Positions 17,068 through 24,405 of a stretch of DNA of 64,000 nt are shown here, in pieces. Source of the DNA: Pseudomonas fluorescens (GTDB lineage Bacteria; Pseudomonadota; Gammaproteobacteria; Pseudomonadales; Pseudomonadaceae). The number at the start of each line of letters is the position of its first letter. Positions within the stretch are counted from its first letter, which is position 1. The translations under genes and the position numbers were made by a program. The DNA is taken from positions 186,001 through 250,000 of the forward strand of contig NZ_LVEJ01000002.1 in NCBI RefSeq assembly GCF_001648775.1, read 5' to 3'. The notes under the pieces were generated by a model, which was not told the origin of the DNA, ran no database searches, and saw only the letters and a list, made by a program, of their open reading frames with translations.

Positions 17068-19494
17068 ATGCAAGCCTTAAAGTTGTCCCGCACCCCTCTG
17101 GCTGTAGCCATTTCCCGCCGCAATCCGCGTGGCGCCGTGCTGTCAGGTGCCCTGCTGACGCTGATGCTGCTGGGCAGCGCCCAGGCACAAGCGACGCCGG
17201 TCGACGTCAACGTCCCTGCGCAACCGCTGTCCAGCGCACTGCAACAGCTTGGGCAACAAGCCAACCTGCAGATTCTCTACAGCCCGGAAACCCTGGCGGG
17301 CCTGAAATCGAGTGCGGTCTCCGGTCACCTGGAGCCGAAACAGGCGCTGGACAACTTGCTGCTGGGGAGCGGCATGACTTATCAACTGACCGGCAACACC
17401 GTTTCGCTGGTGCCGGCCGCCGGAGCAAGTGCGGAAAACGCACTGGAGCTGGGCGCGGTATCGATTTCCGGCAAGGCGCCGGGGTCGACCACTGAAGGCA
17501 CCGGGCTGTACACCACGTACTCCTCCAGTAGTTCGACGCGTCTGAACCTGACACCCAAGGAAACCCCGCAGTCGCTGACCGTCATGACCCGTCAGCGCCT
17601 CGACGACCAGCGCCTGACCAACCTCAGCGACACCCTCGACGCCACACCGGGCATCATCGTCCTGCGTGACGGCCAGGGCGCAGAGTCCGACGGTTACTTC
17701 TCCCGTGGTTTCGAGATCCAGAACTTCGAAATCGACGGCGTGCCGACCGTCAAGCGCATGGACAACTACACCCAGAGCATGGCGATGTACGACCGAGTTG
17801 AAGTGGTGCGTGGTGCCACCGGTCTGATCAGCGGCCTGGGCAGCCCTTCGGCGACCATCAACCTGATCCGAAAGCGTCCGACCGCCGAAGCTCAGGCCAG
17901 CGTCACCGCCGAAGCCGGCAACTGGGATCGCTACGGCACCGGCTTCGACGTCTCCGGGCCGTTGACCGAAACCGGCAACATCCGTGGCCGTCTGGTCGGC
18001 GACTTCAAGACTGAACAGTCCTGGGTCGACCGCTACAAGCAAGATTCGCAACTGATGTATGGCATCACCGAGTTCGACCTGACCGAAGACACCTTGCTGA
18101 CGATGGGCTTCAGCTACCAGCGCACCGACGTCGACTCGCCAATGCGTTCGGGCCTGCCGACCCGCTTCACCGACGGCTCGCGCACCAACCTCAAACGTTC
18201 CTTGAACTCGGCGCAGACCTGGTCTTACAACGACCACGAACAAACCAGCTTCTTCACCTCGATCGAACAGCAATTCGGTAATGGCTGGAGCGGCAAGGTT
18301 GAATTGACTCACTCCGAGAACAAATTCGACGAAGTCTTCAACTACGTCAACGGCGGCCTGAACCCTGACGGCAGCGGCACCACCCAACTGCCGGTGCGCT
18401 TCTCCGGTACCCCGCGCCAGAACAACATCGACGCCTACCTGACCGGCCCGTTCGGCCTGCTGGGTCGCGAGCATGAGCTGATCGCCGGTGTGACCCTGTC
18501 CCAATACTACGAAAACGTGCCGAGCTACGGCGGCTGGAAATACGACTATTCCAGCTCCCCTGCCGGCGCCATCGACAACCTGCTGAACTGGAACGGCGAC
18601 TCGGTCAAACCCGAATTCAACGTCACCGGCAAATCCACCGTCGATGAAACGCAATACGCCGCTTACCTGGCCACCCGCCTGCGCGCCACCGATGACCTGA
18701 GCATCCTGCTCGGCAGCCGTGTGGTCGACTGGCATCGCGAGATCGAAGACAAACCGTACGGCGGTGCAGAAACCAAGACCAAGGAATCGGAAACCGGCGT
18801 CTACATCCCGTACGCGGGTGTGGTCTACGACGTCAACGACACCTGGTCGCTGTATGCCAGCTACACCAAGATCTTCAACCCGCAATCGTCGTGGGTTCGC
18901 GACATCAACAACAAGCCGCTGGACCCGATGGAAGGCACCGGCTACGAAGTCGGCGTCAAGGGTAGCCACTTCGATGGCAAGCTGAACTCCAGCTTCGCGC
19001 TGTTCAAGATCGAGCAGGACAACCTGGCGATCTGGATCGACACCCCAGGCGGCAACACCTACAAATCCGAACAGGGCACCACCACCAAAGGTGCGGAATT
19101 CACCCTCGATGGCGAACTGGCCGAAGGCTGGCAAGCGTCTGCCGGTTACGCCTACGCGGTCAGCACCGATGCCGATGACCAGCGCATCGTCACCACCCTG
19201 CCCCGTCACAGCCTCAAGACCTTCACCAGCTATCGCCTGCCGGGCATTCTGGACAAAGTCACCGTTGGCGGTGGCGTGAACTGGCAGAGCAAGACCGGTG
19301 CCGACCTGCACACCTTCCAGCAAGGCAGCTACGCCGTCACCAACCTGCTGGCACGCTACGACATCAACAAAAACCTCAGCGCATCGGTCAACCTGAACAA
19401 CGTATTCGACCGCGAATACCTCAGCTACGCCGGCGACCACGGCATGTACGGCGCACCGCGCAACATCATGACCGGCTTCAAGTACACGTTCTGA
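17068..19494 (+). CDS. fpvA: FpvA, TonB-dependent ferripyoverdine receptor/transducer
   Basis: An 808-residue outer-membrane receptor. It has a long signal peptide (about residues 1-43, ending AQAQA). An STN signalling domain follows (about 45-115, VNVPAQPLSSALQQLGQQANL), so it can signal to an anti-sigma factor. Then come the plug (ETPQSLTVMTRQRLDDQ to about 280) and a 22-strand barrel ending in the terminal aromatic FKYTF. It imports ferric pyoverdine using TonB energy. In P. aeruginosa the STN domain acts through FpvR on PvdS and FpvI. The receptor's external loops set which pyoverdine is accepted, and they are also the docking site for some S-type pyocins. A bacteriocin gene follows directly. 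Confidence 0.95.
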   Translation: MQALKLSRTPLAVAISRRNPRGAVLSGALLTLMLLGSAQAQATPVDVNVPAQPLSSALQQLGQQANLQILYSPETLAGLKSSAVSGHLEPKQALDNLLLGSGMTYQLTGNTVSLVPAAGASAENALELGAVSISGKAPGSTTEGTGLYTTYSSSSSTRLNLTPKETPQSLTVMTRQRLDDQRLTNLSDTLDATPGIIVLRDGQGAESDGYFSRGFEIQNFEIDGVPTVKRMDNYTQSMAMYDRVEVVRGATGLISGLGSPSATINLIRKRPTAEAQASVTAEAGNWDRYGTGFDVSGPLTETGNIRGRLVGDFKTEQSWVDRYKQDSQLMYGITEFDLTEDTLLTMGFSYQRTDVDSPMRSGLPTRFTDGSRTNLKRSLNSAQTWSYNDHEQTSFFTSIEQQFGNGWSGKVELTHSENKFDEVFNYVNGGLNPDGSGTTQLPVRFSGTPRQNNIDAYLTGPFGLLGREHELIAGVTLSQYYENVPSYGGWKYDYSSSPAGAIDNLLNWNGDSVKPEFNVTGKSTVDETQYAAYLATRLRATDDLSILLGSRVVDWHREIEDKPYGGAETKTKESETGVYIPYAGVVYDVNDTWSLYASYTKIFNPQSSWVRDINNKPLDPMEGTGYEVGVKGSHFDGKLNSSFALFKIEQDNLAIWIDTPGGNTYKSEQGTTTKGAEFTLDGELAEGWQASAGYAYAVSTDADDQRIVTTLPRHSLKTFTSYRLPGILDKVTVGGGVNWQSKTGADLHTFQQGSYAVTNLLARYDINKNLSASVNLNNVFDREYLSYAGDHGMYGAPRNIMTGFKYTF

Positions 19495-19515
19495 TTTAAC
19501 CACCGCAACACAAAA

Positions 19516-19546
19516 AGCGCCCCGGCCAAACCGGGGCGCTTTTTTT
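19516..19546 (+). terminator. strong rho-independent terminator of fpvA
   Basis: A 10-bp perfect GC-rich stem AGCGCCCCGG / CCGGGGCGCT with a 5-nt loop, ending in seven T's, 22 bp after the fpvA stop codon. Confidence 0.95.
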
Positions 19547-19805
19547 ATGGGTGAAGGTTTAACGGACTAAACGGCGTGCGGTTTGAAAGGCATTTCCTTT
19601 CGTTGCATAGGAAACGTCCGATTACACAAAAGAAGCCTGCGCTAAAACCGACGCCCCGTCGAAAACGCCTGCCTCATCTCCTGCAATCAGCTACGGGCTT
19701 CTCGGAAAAGTCTGCAACCGTTTCATTGTAATTTTGAATGGCAGAAAGCAACGGAACATTGCCAGTTGCTTATCGATAACCGCGCACATTCAAAAGGATA
19801 TGAAT
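19547..19805 (+). other. bacteriocin upstream region
   Basis: Gene-free DNA between the fpvA terminator and the bacteriocin (311 bp in all from the fpvA stop codon). It must hold the bacteriocin promoter. I see no clear LexA box (CTG-N10-CAG), no PvdS box, and no convincing PrtN P-box repeats. AAAAGGA at 19792-19798 is the ribosome-binding site for the next gene. Confidence 0.5.
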
Positions 19806-21884
19806 ATGCCGAAGAAGCCCCAAGCCTGGGAGTTGGACGAGGCTGTCCATACAACCGCACCAGCCCCCAAAAACGTTCCAATCAGTCCCGCAACCGGCAC
19901 CACGATTCCCAACAGCGGAATGTTCGGACCGCCGCGAAACACCGGCCGATATCAACAAGTTCTGCAAAATTTTACCGGCCCGCTGGAAGCGGAATATCAA
20001 GGCAAGACCGCACAGATTCCGGTGACCATCGAAGCAGACCTGGCTGCCGCACGACAGGAAATTTCTACCCACCCGCTACCACCGGCTGCATCGCTGATCC
20101 GCGAGCTGGGTGTGCGCAACACCGTGATCGAGCGTAAGACGCGGCAACTGCAGCACGAGATCAAGGTGTCCCACGGTTTCTACGGCAGCGATCCTACCGA
20201 TAAAACGGTTTTCCAGTTCCTTTCCCGCGCACAGATCGTCGACCGCATCCTGAGCCCCAACGGCCCGGGAATGAACCTGTGGAAACAGTCCTATCGCGCG
20301 GCGCTGGAAGCCAGACTGCTGGCCCAGACCCTCACGGTTCTGCATCAACAACAAGCCAATGTGCACAACTGGCTGACCACCGTGCAGGCCAACGAACAGG
20401 CGCAAGCCGCTGCCGCCGAAGCGGCACGTCAGGCCGCTGAACACGCAAGGATTGCTGCGGAGCAACAGCGGCAACAGGCGTTGGCAGATGCAGCACGTCG
20501 CCAACGGGAACAGGAAGAAGCTCAACGCGCGGCTGCCGAGCGGGATCGCCTCGCCGCCGAGCAAGCCCTTCTCGCGCGTCAGGCGCAGGCAAAACGTGAG
20601 GCAGAAGCCGAGGCTGAACAGGCGCGGATTCAGCGAGACGAGGAAGCACAGCGCCTGAGGGAACAGAGTCAGGCACAGAAAAAAGCCAAAAGGAAAAGGC
20701 AGCAGCAGGCGCGCCGCGCGGCCCAAGCCGAGGCCAAACTGGCCGCGCAAAACAAACGCCAGCATGAACAATGGCAAGCCCAGAGCGACGCGCGCTGGCA
20801 AAGTCCGACGTTCGCCAACGTTGGCTCAATGGCGGCGTTTGACTCAACGTTCAGCGGCACCCTCGGCCACATCGCCACCAGCCAGGCCACCTCACTGGCG
20901 CTCAGAACCGCTTTGCGCACAGCCGTTTCTATCGTGAGCGCCGCGGCTGCGCCCGTGCTGGTCGGCTTCGCAGCACTGCTGATTCCCTCCAGGCTGGGCA
21001 GCGGTGATCTTTATTCGGCCAGCGTTCCGCTCGCGGAACTCGCTCCCGATCTGAACGCTGTCGACCTGTACGAACAAGCGGCCAACGGCAAAGACGTCGA
21101 CCTGCCGGCAAGGCTGGGTTCCAGGACGATCGGCAACCGCGTAGAGATTGTCATCGTCGGTACGGACGGCGTCACGGTACCCGCCAACGTGCCGGTAAGA
21201 CTGGCCCGCTTTGATGCCGGCAAAAATGTGTACGTCTCCGGCGACGCCGAGGCCAAGGGTCCCACCTTGACCTGGACGCCTTTGGTACTGCCGCTGAATC
21301 CTTCGACGGACTTACCGTTCGCCGACACCGATCTGCCGATCTACGAAGGTGCAACGGCCACCCCGCAAGGCGGGCGAGTCGACCCGTTTCCCGAACTGGA
21401 TCAGTACGGCTTCGGTGGCTTCATCACCGTATTCCCGATCGAGTCCGGCATCCCGCCGACCTTCACGATGTTCAGGGATCGCCGACAGGATCCGGGAGTC
21501 GCTACAGGGAATGGACAAGTGATATCGGGTAATTGGCTGGGGGCGGCGTCAACCCCGGAGGGCGCACCGATACCCGCGCAGATTGCGGATAAGCTGAGGG
21601 GGCGGGAGTTTTCCAGTTTTAAAGCATTTAGGCGGGCGTTTTGGAAGGCAATGGGACAAGACGAGATGCTGAGTGCGCAATTTACGAAGCTTAGGCAAAC
21701 GGATATGAGAAAAAAATTAGCCCCTACAGCAGTTCCTCAGGAGCAAGTTGGAAAGCGAGCGAAACTTGAGATCCACCATCACGACCCTATCAGTGAGGGC
21801 GGAGAAGTCTACAACATGGACAACCTTAAAGTAATGACACCTAGAGCGCACATCAAAATTCACAAAAAAACAGAAGACCAATGA
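19806..21884 (+). CDS. S-type pyocin / colicin E9-like HNH DNase bacteriocin
   Basis: A 692-residue modular bacteriocin. Residues 1-175 form a non-repetitive N-terminus (possible receptor region). Residues about 185-330 are an Ala/Gln/Arg/Glu-rich coiled coil. A pyocin-S-type translocation domain follows (about 390-570). The last ~115 residues align by eye with the colicin E9/pyocin S2 DNase (GNWLGAASTPEGAPIPAQIA, then FRRAFWKAMGQDEMLSAQF). They end in the HNH motif: LEIHHHDPISEGG, VYNMDNLKV and the final RAHIKIHKK, all key His and Asn residues present. It would kill relatives by cutting their DNA. Start: ATG at 19806 is 7 nt after AAGGA; an ATG at 19800 is too close. The cognate immunity gene begins 1 nt after the stop codon. 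It has no signal peptide, as expected of a bacteriocin freed by lysis. Confidence 0.93.
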   Translation: MPKKPQAWELDEAVHTTAPAPKNVPISPATGTTIPNSGMFGPPRNTGRYQQVLQNFTGPLEAEYQGKTAQIPVTIEADLAAARQEISTHPLPPAASLIRELGVRNTVIERKTRQLQHEIKVSHGFYGSDPTDKTVFQFLSRAQIVDRILSPNGPGMNLWKQSYRAALEARLLAQTLTVLHQQQANVHNWLTTVQANEQAQAAAAEAARQAAEHARIAAEQQRQQALADAARRQREQEEAQRAAAERDRLAAEQALLARQAQAKREAEAEAEQARIQRDEEAQRLREQSQAQKKAKRKRQQQARRAAQAEAKLAAQNKRQHEQWQAQSDARWQSPTFANVGSMAAFDSTFSGTLGHIATSQATSLALRTALRTAVSIVSAAAAPVLVGFAALLIPSRLGSGDLYSASVPLAELAPDLNAVDLYEQAANGKDVDLPARLGSRTIGNRVEIVIVGTDGVTVPANVPVRLARFDAGKNVYVSGDAEAKGPTLTWTPLVLPLNPSTDLPFADTDLPIYEGATATPQGGRVDPFPELDQYGFGGFITVFPIESGIPPTFTMFRDRRQDPGVATGNGQVISGNWLGAASTPEGAPIPAQIADKLRGREFSSFKAFRRAFWKAMGQDEMLSAQFTKLRQTDMRKKLAPTAVPQEQVGKRAKLEIHHHDPISEGGEVYNMDNLKVMTPRAHIKIHKKTEDQ

Positions 21885-21885
21885 C

Positions 21886-22146
21886 ATGAAGCTTAAAGAT
21901 CATTTATTTGAATACACGGAAAGTGAATACTTGAAACTGATCGAAAAATTATTTTCAGGCACCTATTCATCAGAAAAAGAACACGATGAAATCGTAGAAA
22001 ACATCGTTCGGACCTCTGAACATCCTGATGGCACGGGTGTGCTCTACGACCCCAGAGAGGGTGTTGAGGATAGCCCGAATGGAGTGCTTGGTGCGGTCAA
22101 GGAATGGCGAGCTGCCAACGGTAAACCAGGTTTCAAACCGGAATAG
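21886..22146 (+). CDS. Im9-family immunity protein, copy 1 (cognate)
   Basis: An 86-residue colicin DNase immunity protein that should bind the HNH domain of the preceding toxin and block it. Family features are the YTESEYLKLIEKLF helix, EHDEIVENIVRTSEHP, and the C-terminal [14 protein letters not shown]. Where Im9 has the toxin-binding Tyr-Tyr pair (Tyr54-Tyr55), this copy reads LYDP, so the second Tyr is Asp. It starts 1 nt after the toxin stop codon, the usual toxin-immunity arrangement. Confidence 0.93.
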   Translation: MKLKDHLFEYTESEYLKLIEKLFSGTYSSEKEHDEIVENIVRTSEHPDGTGVLYDPREGVEDSPNGVLGAVKEWRAANGKPGFKPE

Positions 22147-22160
22147 TCAGTTCCAGCTTA

Positions 22161-22298
22161 ACCCTGTGGCGAGGGAGCTTGCTCCCGCTCGGCTGCGCAG
22201 CAGTCGTAAAACCAGAGTTCAACGTGTGCCTGACACTCCGCGCGTGCCGACTCAGGTCTGCTGCGCAGACCAGCGGGAGCAAGCTCCCTCGCCACGGG
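22161..22298. repeat. inverted REP-type spacer, copy 1
   Basis: CTGTGGCGAGGGAGCTTGCT at 22163 is mirrored by AGCAAGCTCCCTCGCCAC near 22279, with inner arms GGCTGCGCAGCAG / CTGCTGCGCAG. Nearly the same ~138 bp recurs at 23009-23145 and 23862-23999, each time just upstream of another immunity gene or its remnant. Confidence 0.85.
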
Positions 22299-22332
22299 TT
22301 GAAGATTTTCCGGTATCGGTGGAGCAACTGAG

Positions 22333-22562
22333 ATGGTATTGAAGGCCAAGTTCGAAGAGTACACAGAGTCAGAGTTTATCTCTCTCATAAACCGCTTGAT
22401 TGAAGGAGACTACTCTTCCGAGAGAGAGCACGACGCGATAGTGGCGGTTCGGATATTTTGTACTATCCGGCCAAGGGAGTCGAAGACAGCCCCGTAGGCG
22501 TGTTAAAAGCCATCAAAGATTGGCGAGCCGCCAACGGAAAACCAGGTTTCAAACCGGAATAG
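22333..22562 (+). pseudogene. frameshifted Im9-family immunity gene, copy 2
   Basis: Begins like its neighbours (MVLKAKFEEYTESEF, then EREHDAIV) and its last third again encodes [14 protein letters not shown], but it is 230 bp long against 261 for copies 3, 4 and 6. A net 31-bp deletion around 22440-22455, where the others encode the segment ending TSEHPNGTG, breaks the frame. GGAG lies a normal distance upstream, so decay seems confined to this deletion. Confidence 0.88.
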
Positions 22563-22659
22563 TCAGTCCCTGAAACAAGCTGTCAGGGCCGACCACTTCG
22601 TGAGCAGGCTCAATCCCACTGGGAGTGATACTTAGACCGGTACAGCCCTGAAGATGCAT

Positions 22660-22699
22660 AACCCTGTGGCGGGGGAACTTGATCCCCCGCCACAGGTTC
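22660..22699. repeat. isolated REP-like hairpin between immunity copies 2 and 3
   Basis: ACCCTGTGGCGGGGG pairs with CCCCCGCCACAGGTT around a short AACTTGAT loop. It is a shortened relative of the larger spacer copies. Confidence 0.7.
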
Positions 22700-22733
22700 A
22701 ATGTTGTCCGGCACTGGGAGAGATAATTTGAAA

Positions 22734-22994
22734 ATGGTATTGAAGGCCAAGTTTGAGGAATACACAGAGTCAGAATATGCAGCCTTAATAAATCGTTTGG
22801 TGGAGGGAGACTATTCCTCAGAGCGGGAGCACGATGCAATTGTAAATAATATCGTCCGGACTTCAGAGCATCCAAACGGAACAGGGATTTTGTACTACCC
22901 GGCAGAGGGCGTTGAAGACAGTCCCGCAGGCGTTTTAAAAGCCATCAAAGAATGGCGAGCCGCCAACGGTAAACCAGGTTTCAAACCAGAATAG
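22734..22994 (+). CDS. Im9-family immunity protein, copy 3
   Basis: 86 residues, intact. It is close to copies 2 and 6 at the N-terminus (MVLKAKFEEYTESEYAAL) and keeps the Tyr-Tyr pair (ILYYPAEG) and the [14 protein letters not shown] end. No nuclease gene precedes it, so it is an orphan immunity gene. I start it at MVLKAK because all copies share that beginning; an earlier in-frame ATG at 22701 lies in the repeated spacer. Confidence 0.87.
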   Translation: MVLKAKFEEYTESEYAALINRLVEGDYSSEREHDAIVNNIVRTSEHPNGTGILYYPAEGVEDSPAGVLKAIKEWRAANGKPGFKPE

Positions 22995-23008
22995 TCAATT
23001 CCAGCATA

Positions 23009-23145
23009 ACCCTGTGGCGAGGGAGCTTCTCCCGCTCGGCTGCGCAGCAGTCGTAAAACCAGAGTTCAACGTGTGCCTGACACTCCGCGTATACCGACTC
23101 AGGTCTGCTGCGCAGACCAGCGGGAGCAAGCTCCCTCGCCACGGG
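23009..23145. repeat. inverted REP-type spacer, copy 2
   Basis: Same unit as at 22161-22298, but the left arm has lost two bases (GGAGCTTCTCCC instead of GGAGCTTGCTCCC). Confidence 0.85.
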
Positions 23146-23182
23146 TTCAATATTGTCCGGTATTGGTAGAGATAATTTGAAA

Positions 23183-23443
23183 ATGGTATTGAAGGCCAAG
23201 TTTGAACACTACACAGAATCAGAATATCTCAGCCTTATAAACCGGCTATTCCAAGGAAATTACCGTTCAGAGAAAGAACACGATGACATTGTAGAAAACA
23301 TCGTAAAAACTTCGGAACACCCGAATGAAATAGACATTCTGTACTGTCCCGAAGAAGGCGTTGAGGACAGCGCAGCCGGCGTACTAAAAGCCATCAAAGA
23401 ATGGCGAGCCGCCAACGATAAACCAGTTTTTAAACCGGAATAG
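23183..23443 (+). CDS. Im9-family immunity protein, copy 4
   Basis: 86 residues, intact (MVLKAKFEHYTESEYLSL; EKEHDDIVENIVKTSEHP). The toxin-contact pair is Tyr-Cys (ILYCPEEG) and the tail differs slightly (ANDKPVFKPE), so specificity has probably drifted from copies 3 and 6. It is preceded by a spacer copy and followed in frame by the HNH remnant. Confidence 0.87.
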   Translation: MVLKAKFEHYTESEYLSLINRLFQGNYRSEKEHDDIVENIVKTSEHPNEIDILYCPEEGVEDSAAGVLKAIKEWRAANDKPVFKPE

Positions 23444-23470
23444 TCAGCCCCTGAAAAAACTGTCACCCAG

Positions 23471-23590
23471 ATTAATCTCAAACTACACCACACGAAATAC
23501 ATATCCAAAAGCGGCAAGGTCTACGACATTGAAAACATAAGAGTCACCACACCAAAACAACACTCTGAAATCCACAAGGGAAAAAATTGA
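23471..23590 (+). pseudogene. C-terminal remnant of a second HNH DNase bacteriocin
   Basis: About 39 codons in one frame encode the end of an E9-type nuclease: [26 protein letters not shown] and the final HSEIHKGKN before TGA at 23588-23590. The His-His, Asn and His-x3-His positions of the HNH motif are kept. There is no start codon and no upstream toxin; the frame reads open only back to the stop of immunity copy 4. The next immunity gene begins 1 nt after this stop, as in an intact toxin-immunity pair. This is what is left of an older bacteriocin gene. Confidence 0.85.
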
Positions 23591-23591
23591 A

Positions 23592-23849
23592 ATGCACAAA
23601 CCAATTCTTTCCGATTACACCGAAGCAGATTTTCTGCGGTTCGTATCCGGAATTTGCAATGCGCAATTTGACTCGGAAAAAGAACAGGTCCGCGCAGTCC
23701 TGTTATTTGAAGAGCTGACTGAACACCCCCACGGCTCGGACATGATTTATTACGCCGACTCCGACGAGGAGGCGACCCCGGAAGCGATCGTTAGCAAAGT
23801 GAAGGAATGGCGAGCCGCCAACGGCAAACCTGATTTCAAACCAGAATAG
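23592..23849 (+). CDS. Im9-family immunity protein, copy 5 (partner of the HNH remnant)
   Basis: 85 residues and clearly a different branch from the other copies: MHKPILSDYTEADFLRFVSG, with TEHPHGSDMIYYADSD keeping the Tyr-Tyr pair and [14 protein letters not shown] at the end. It resembles Im9 itself more than its neighbours do. It lies 1 nt after the remnant nuclease's stop codon, so it was most likely that toxin's immunity gene and has outlived it. Confidence 0.9.
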   Translation: MHKPILSDYTEADFLRFVSGICNAQFDSEKEQVRAVLLFEELTEHPHGSDMIYYADSDEEATPEAIVSKVKEWRAANGKPDFKPE

Positions 23850-23861
23850 AGTTCCAACATA

Positions 23862-23999
23862 ACCCTGTGGCGAGGGAGCTTGCTCCCGCTCGGCTGCGCA
23901 GCAGTCGTAAAACCAGAGTTCAACGTGTGCCTGACACTCCGCGTATGCCGACTCAGGTCTGCTGCGCAGACCAGCGGGAGCAAGCTCCCTCGCCACGGG
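23862..23999. repeat. inverted REP-type spacer, copy 3
   Basis: Third copy of the ~138-bp inverted unit seen at 22161 and 23009, differing from the first at only a few positions. Confidence 0.85.
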
Positions 24000-24034
24000 T
24001 TGAAGATTTTCCGGTATCGGTGGAGCAACTGAAG

Positions 24035-24295
24035 ATGGTATTGAAGGCCAAGTTCGAAGAGTACACAGAGTCAGAATATGTAGCCCTGATTAGCCGCCTG
24101 TTCGCAGGAGACTATTCATCAGAAAAAGAGCTGGATGAAATTGTAGAACTCATCGTCGATGCAGCCGAGCACCCTGCAGGATCAAACGTTTTGTATTATC
24201 CCTCGGAGGGCGTTGAGGACAGTCCAGAAGGCGTTTTAAACACCATCAAAGAATGGCGAGCCGCCAACGGTAAACCAGGTTTCAAACCGCAATAG
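24035..24295 (+). CDS. Im9-family immunity protein, copy 6
   Basis: 86 residues, intact (MVLKAKFEEYTESEYVAL; EIVELIVDAAEHPAGSNVLYYPSEG), with the Tyr-Tyr pair present. Its upstream ~185 bp, including GGAG 9 nt before the ATG, nearly match those of broken copy 2. It is the last gene of the array and has no nuclease partner. Confidence 0.88.
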   Translation: MVLKAKFEEYTESEYVALISRLFAGDYSSEKELDEIVELIVDAAEHPAGSNVLYYPSEGVEDSPEGVLNTIKEWRAANGKPGFKPQ

Positions 24296-24324
24296 TCAGT
24301 TCCTGAAACAAGCTGTCAGGACCG

Positions 24325-24358
24325 GCCTCTTCGCGAGCAGGCTCGCTCCCACAGGGGC
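24325..24358. repeat. single REP element
   Basis: TTCGCGAGCAGGCTCGCTCC and CACAGGGG form one REP hairpin. It marks the right end of the immunity array, just before the hydrolase stop codon. Confidence 0.75.
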
Positions 24359-24405
24359 GGATGTTGATGGCCTGAGGTGTGACGCACACATCAGGCCAGG
24401 GCGGA

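Noticed and set aside
19547..19805. SOS (LexA) or PrtN control site before the bacteriocin
   Set aside because: No CTG-N10-CAG palindrome and no convincing repeated ATTGnnGT boxes could be found by eye.
22148..24034. Regularly repeated units that might be a CRISPR array
   Set aside because: The repeats are ~138-bp inverted REP-type units and the segments between them are related immunity genes, not short unique spacers; no cas genes.
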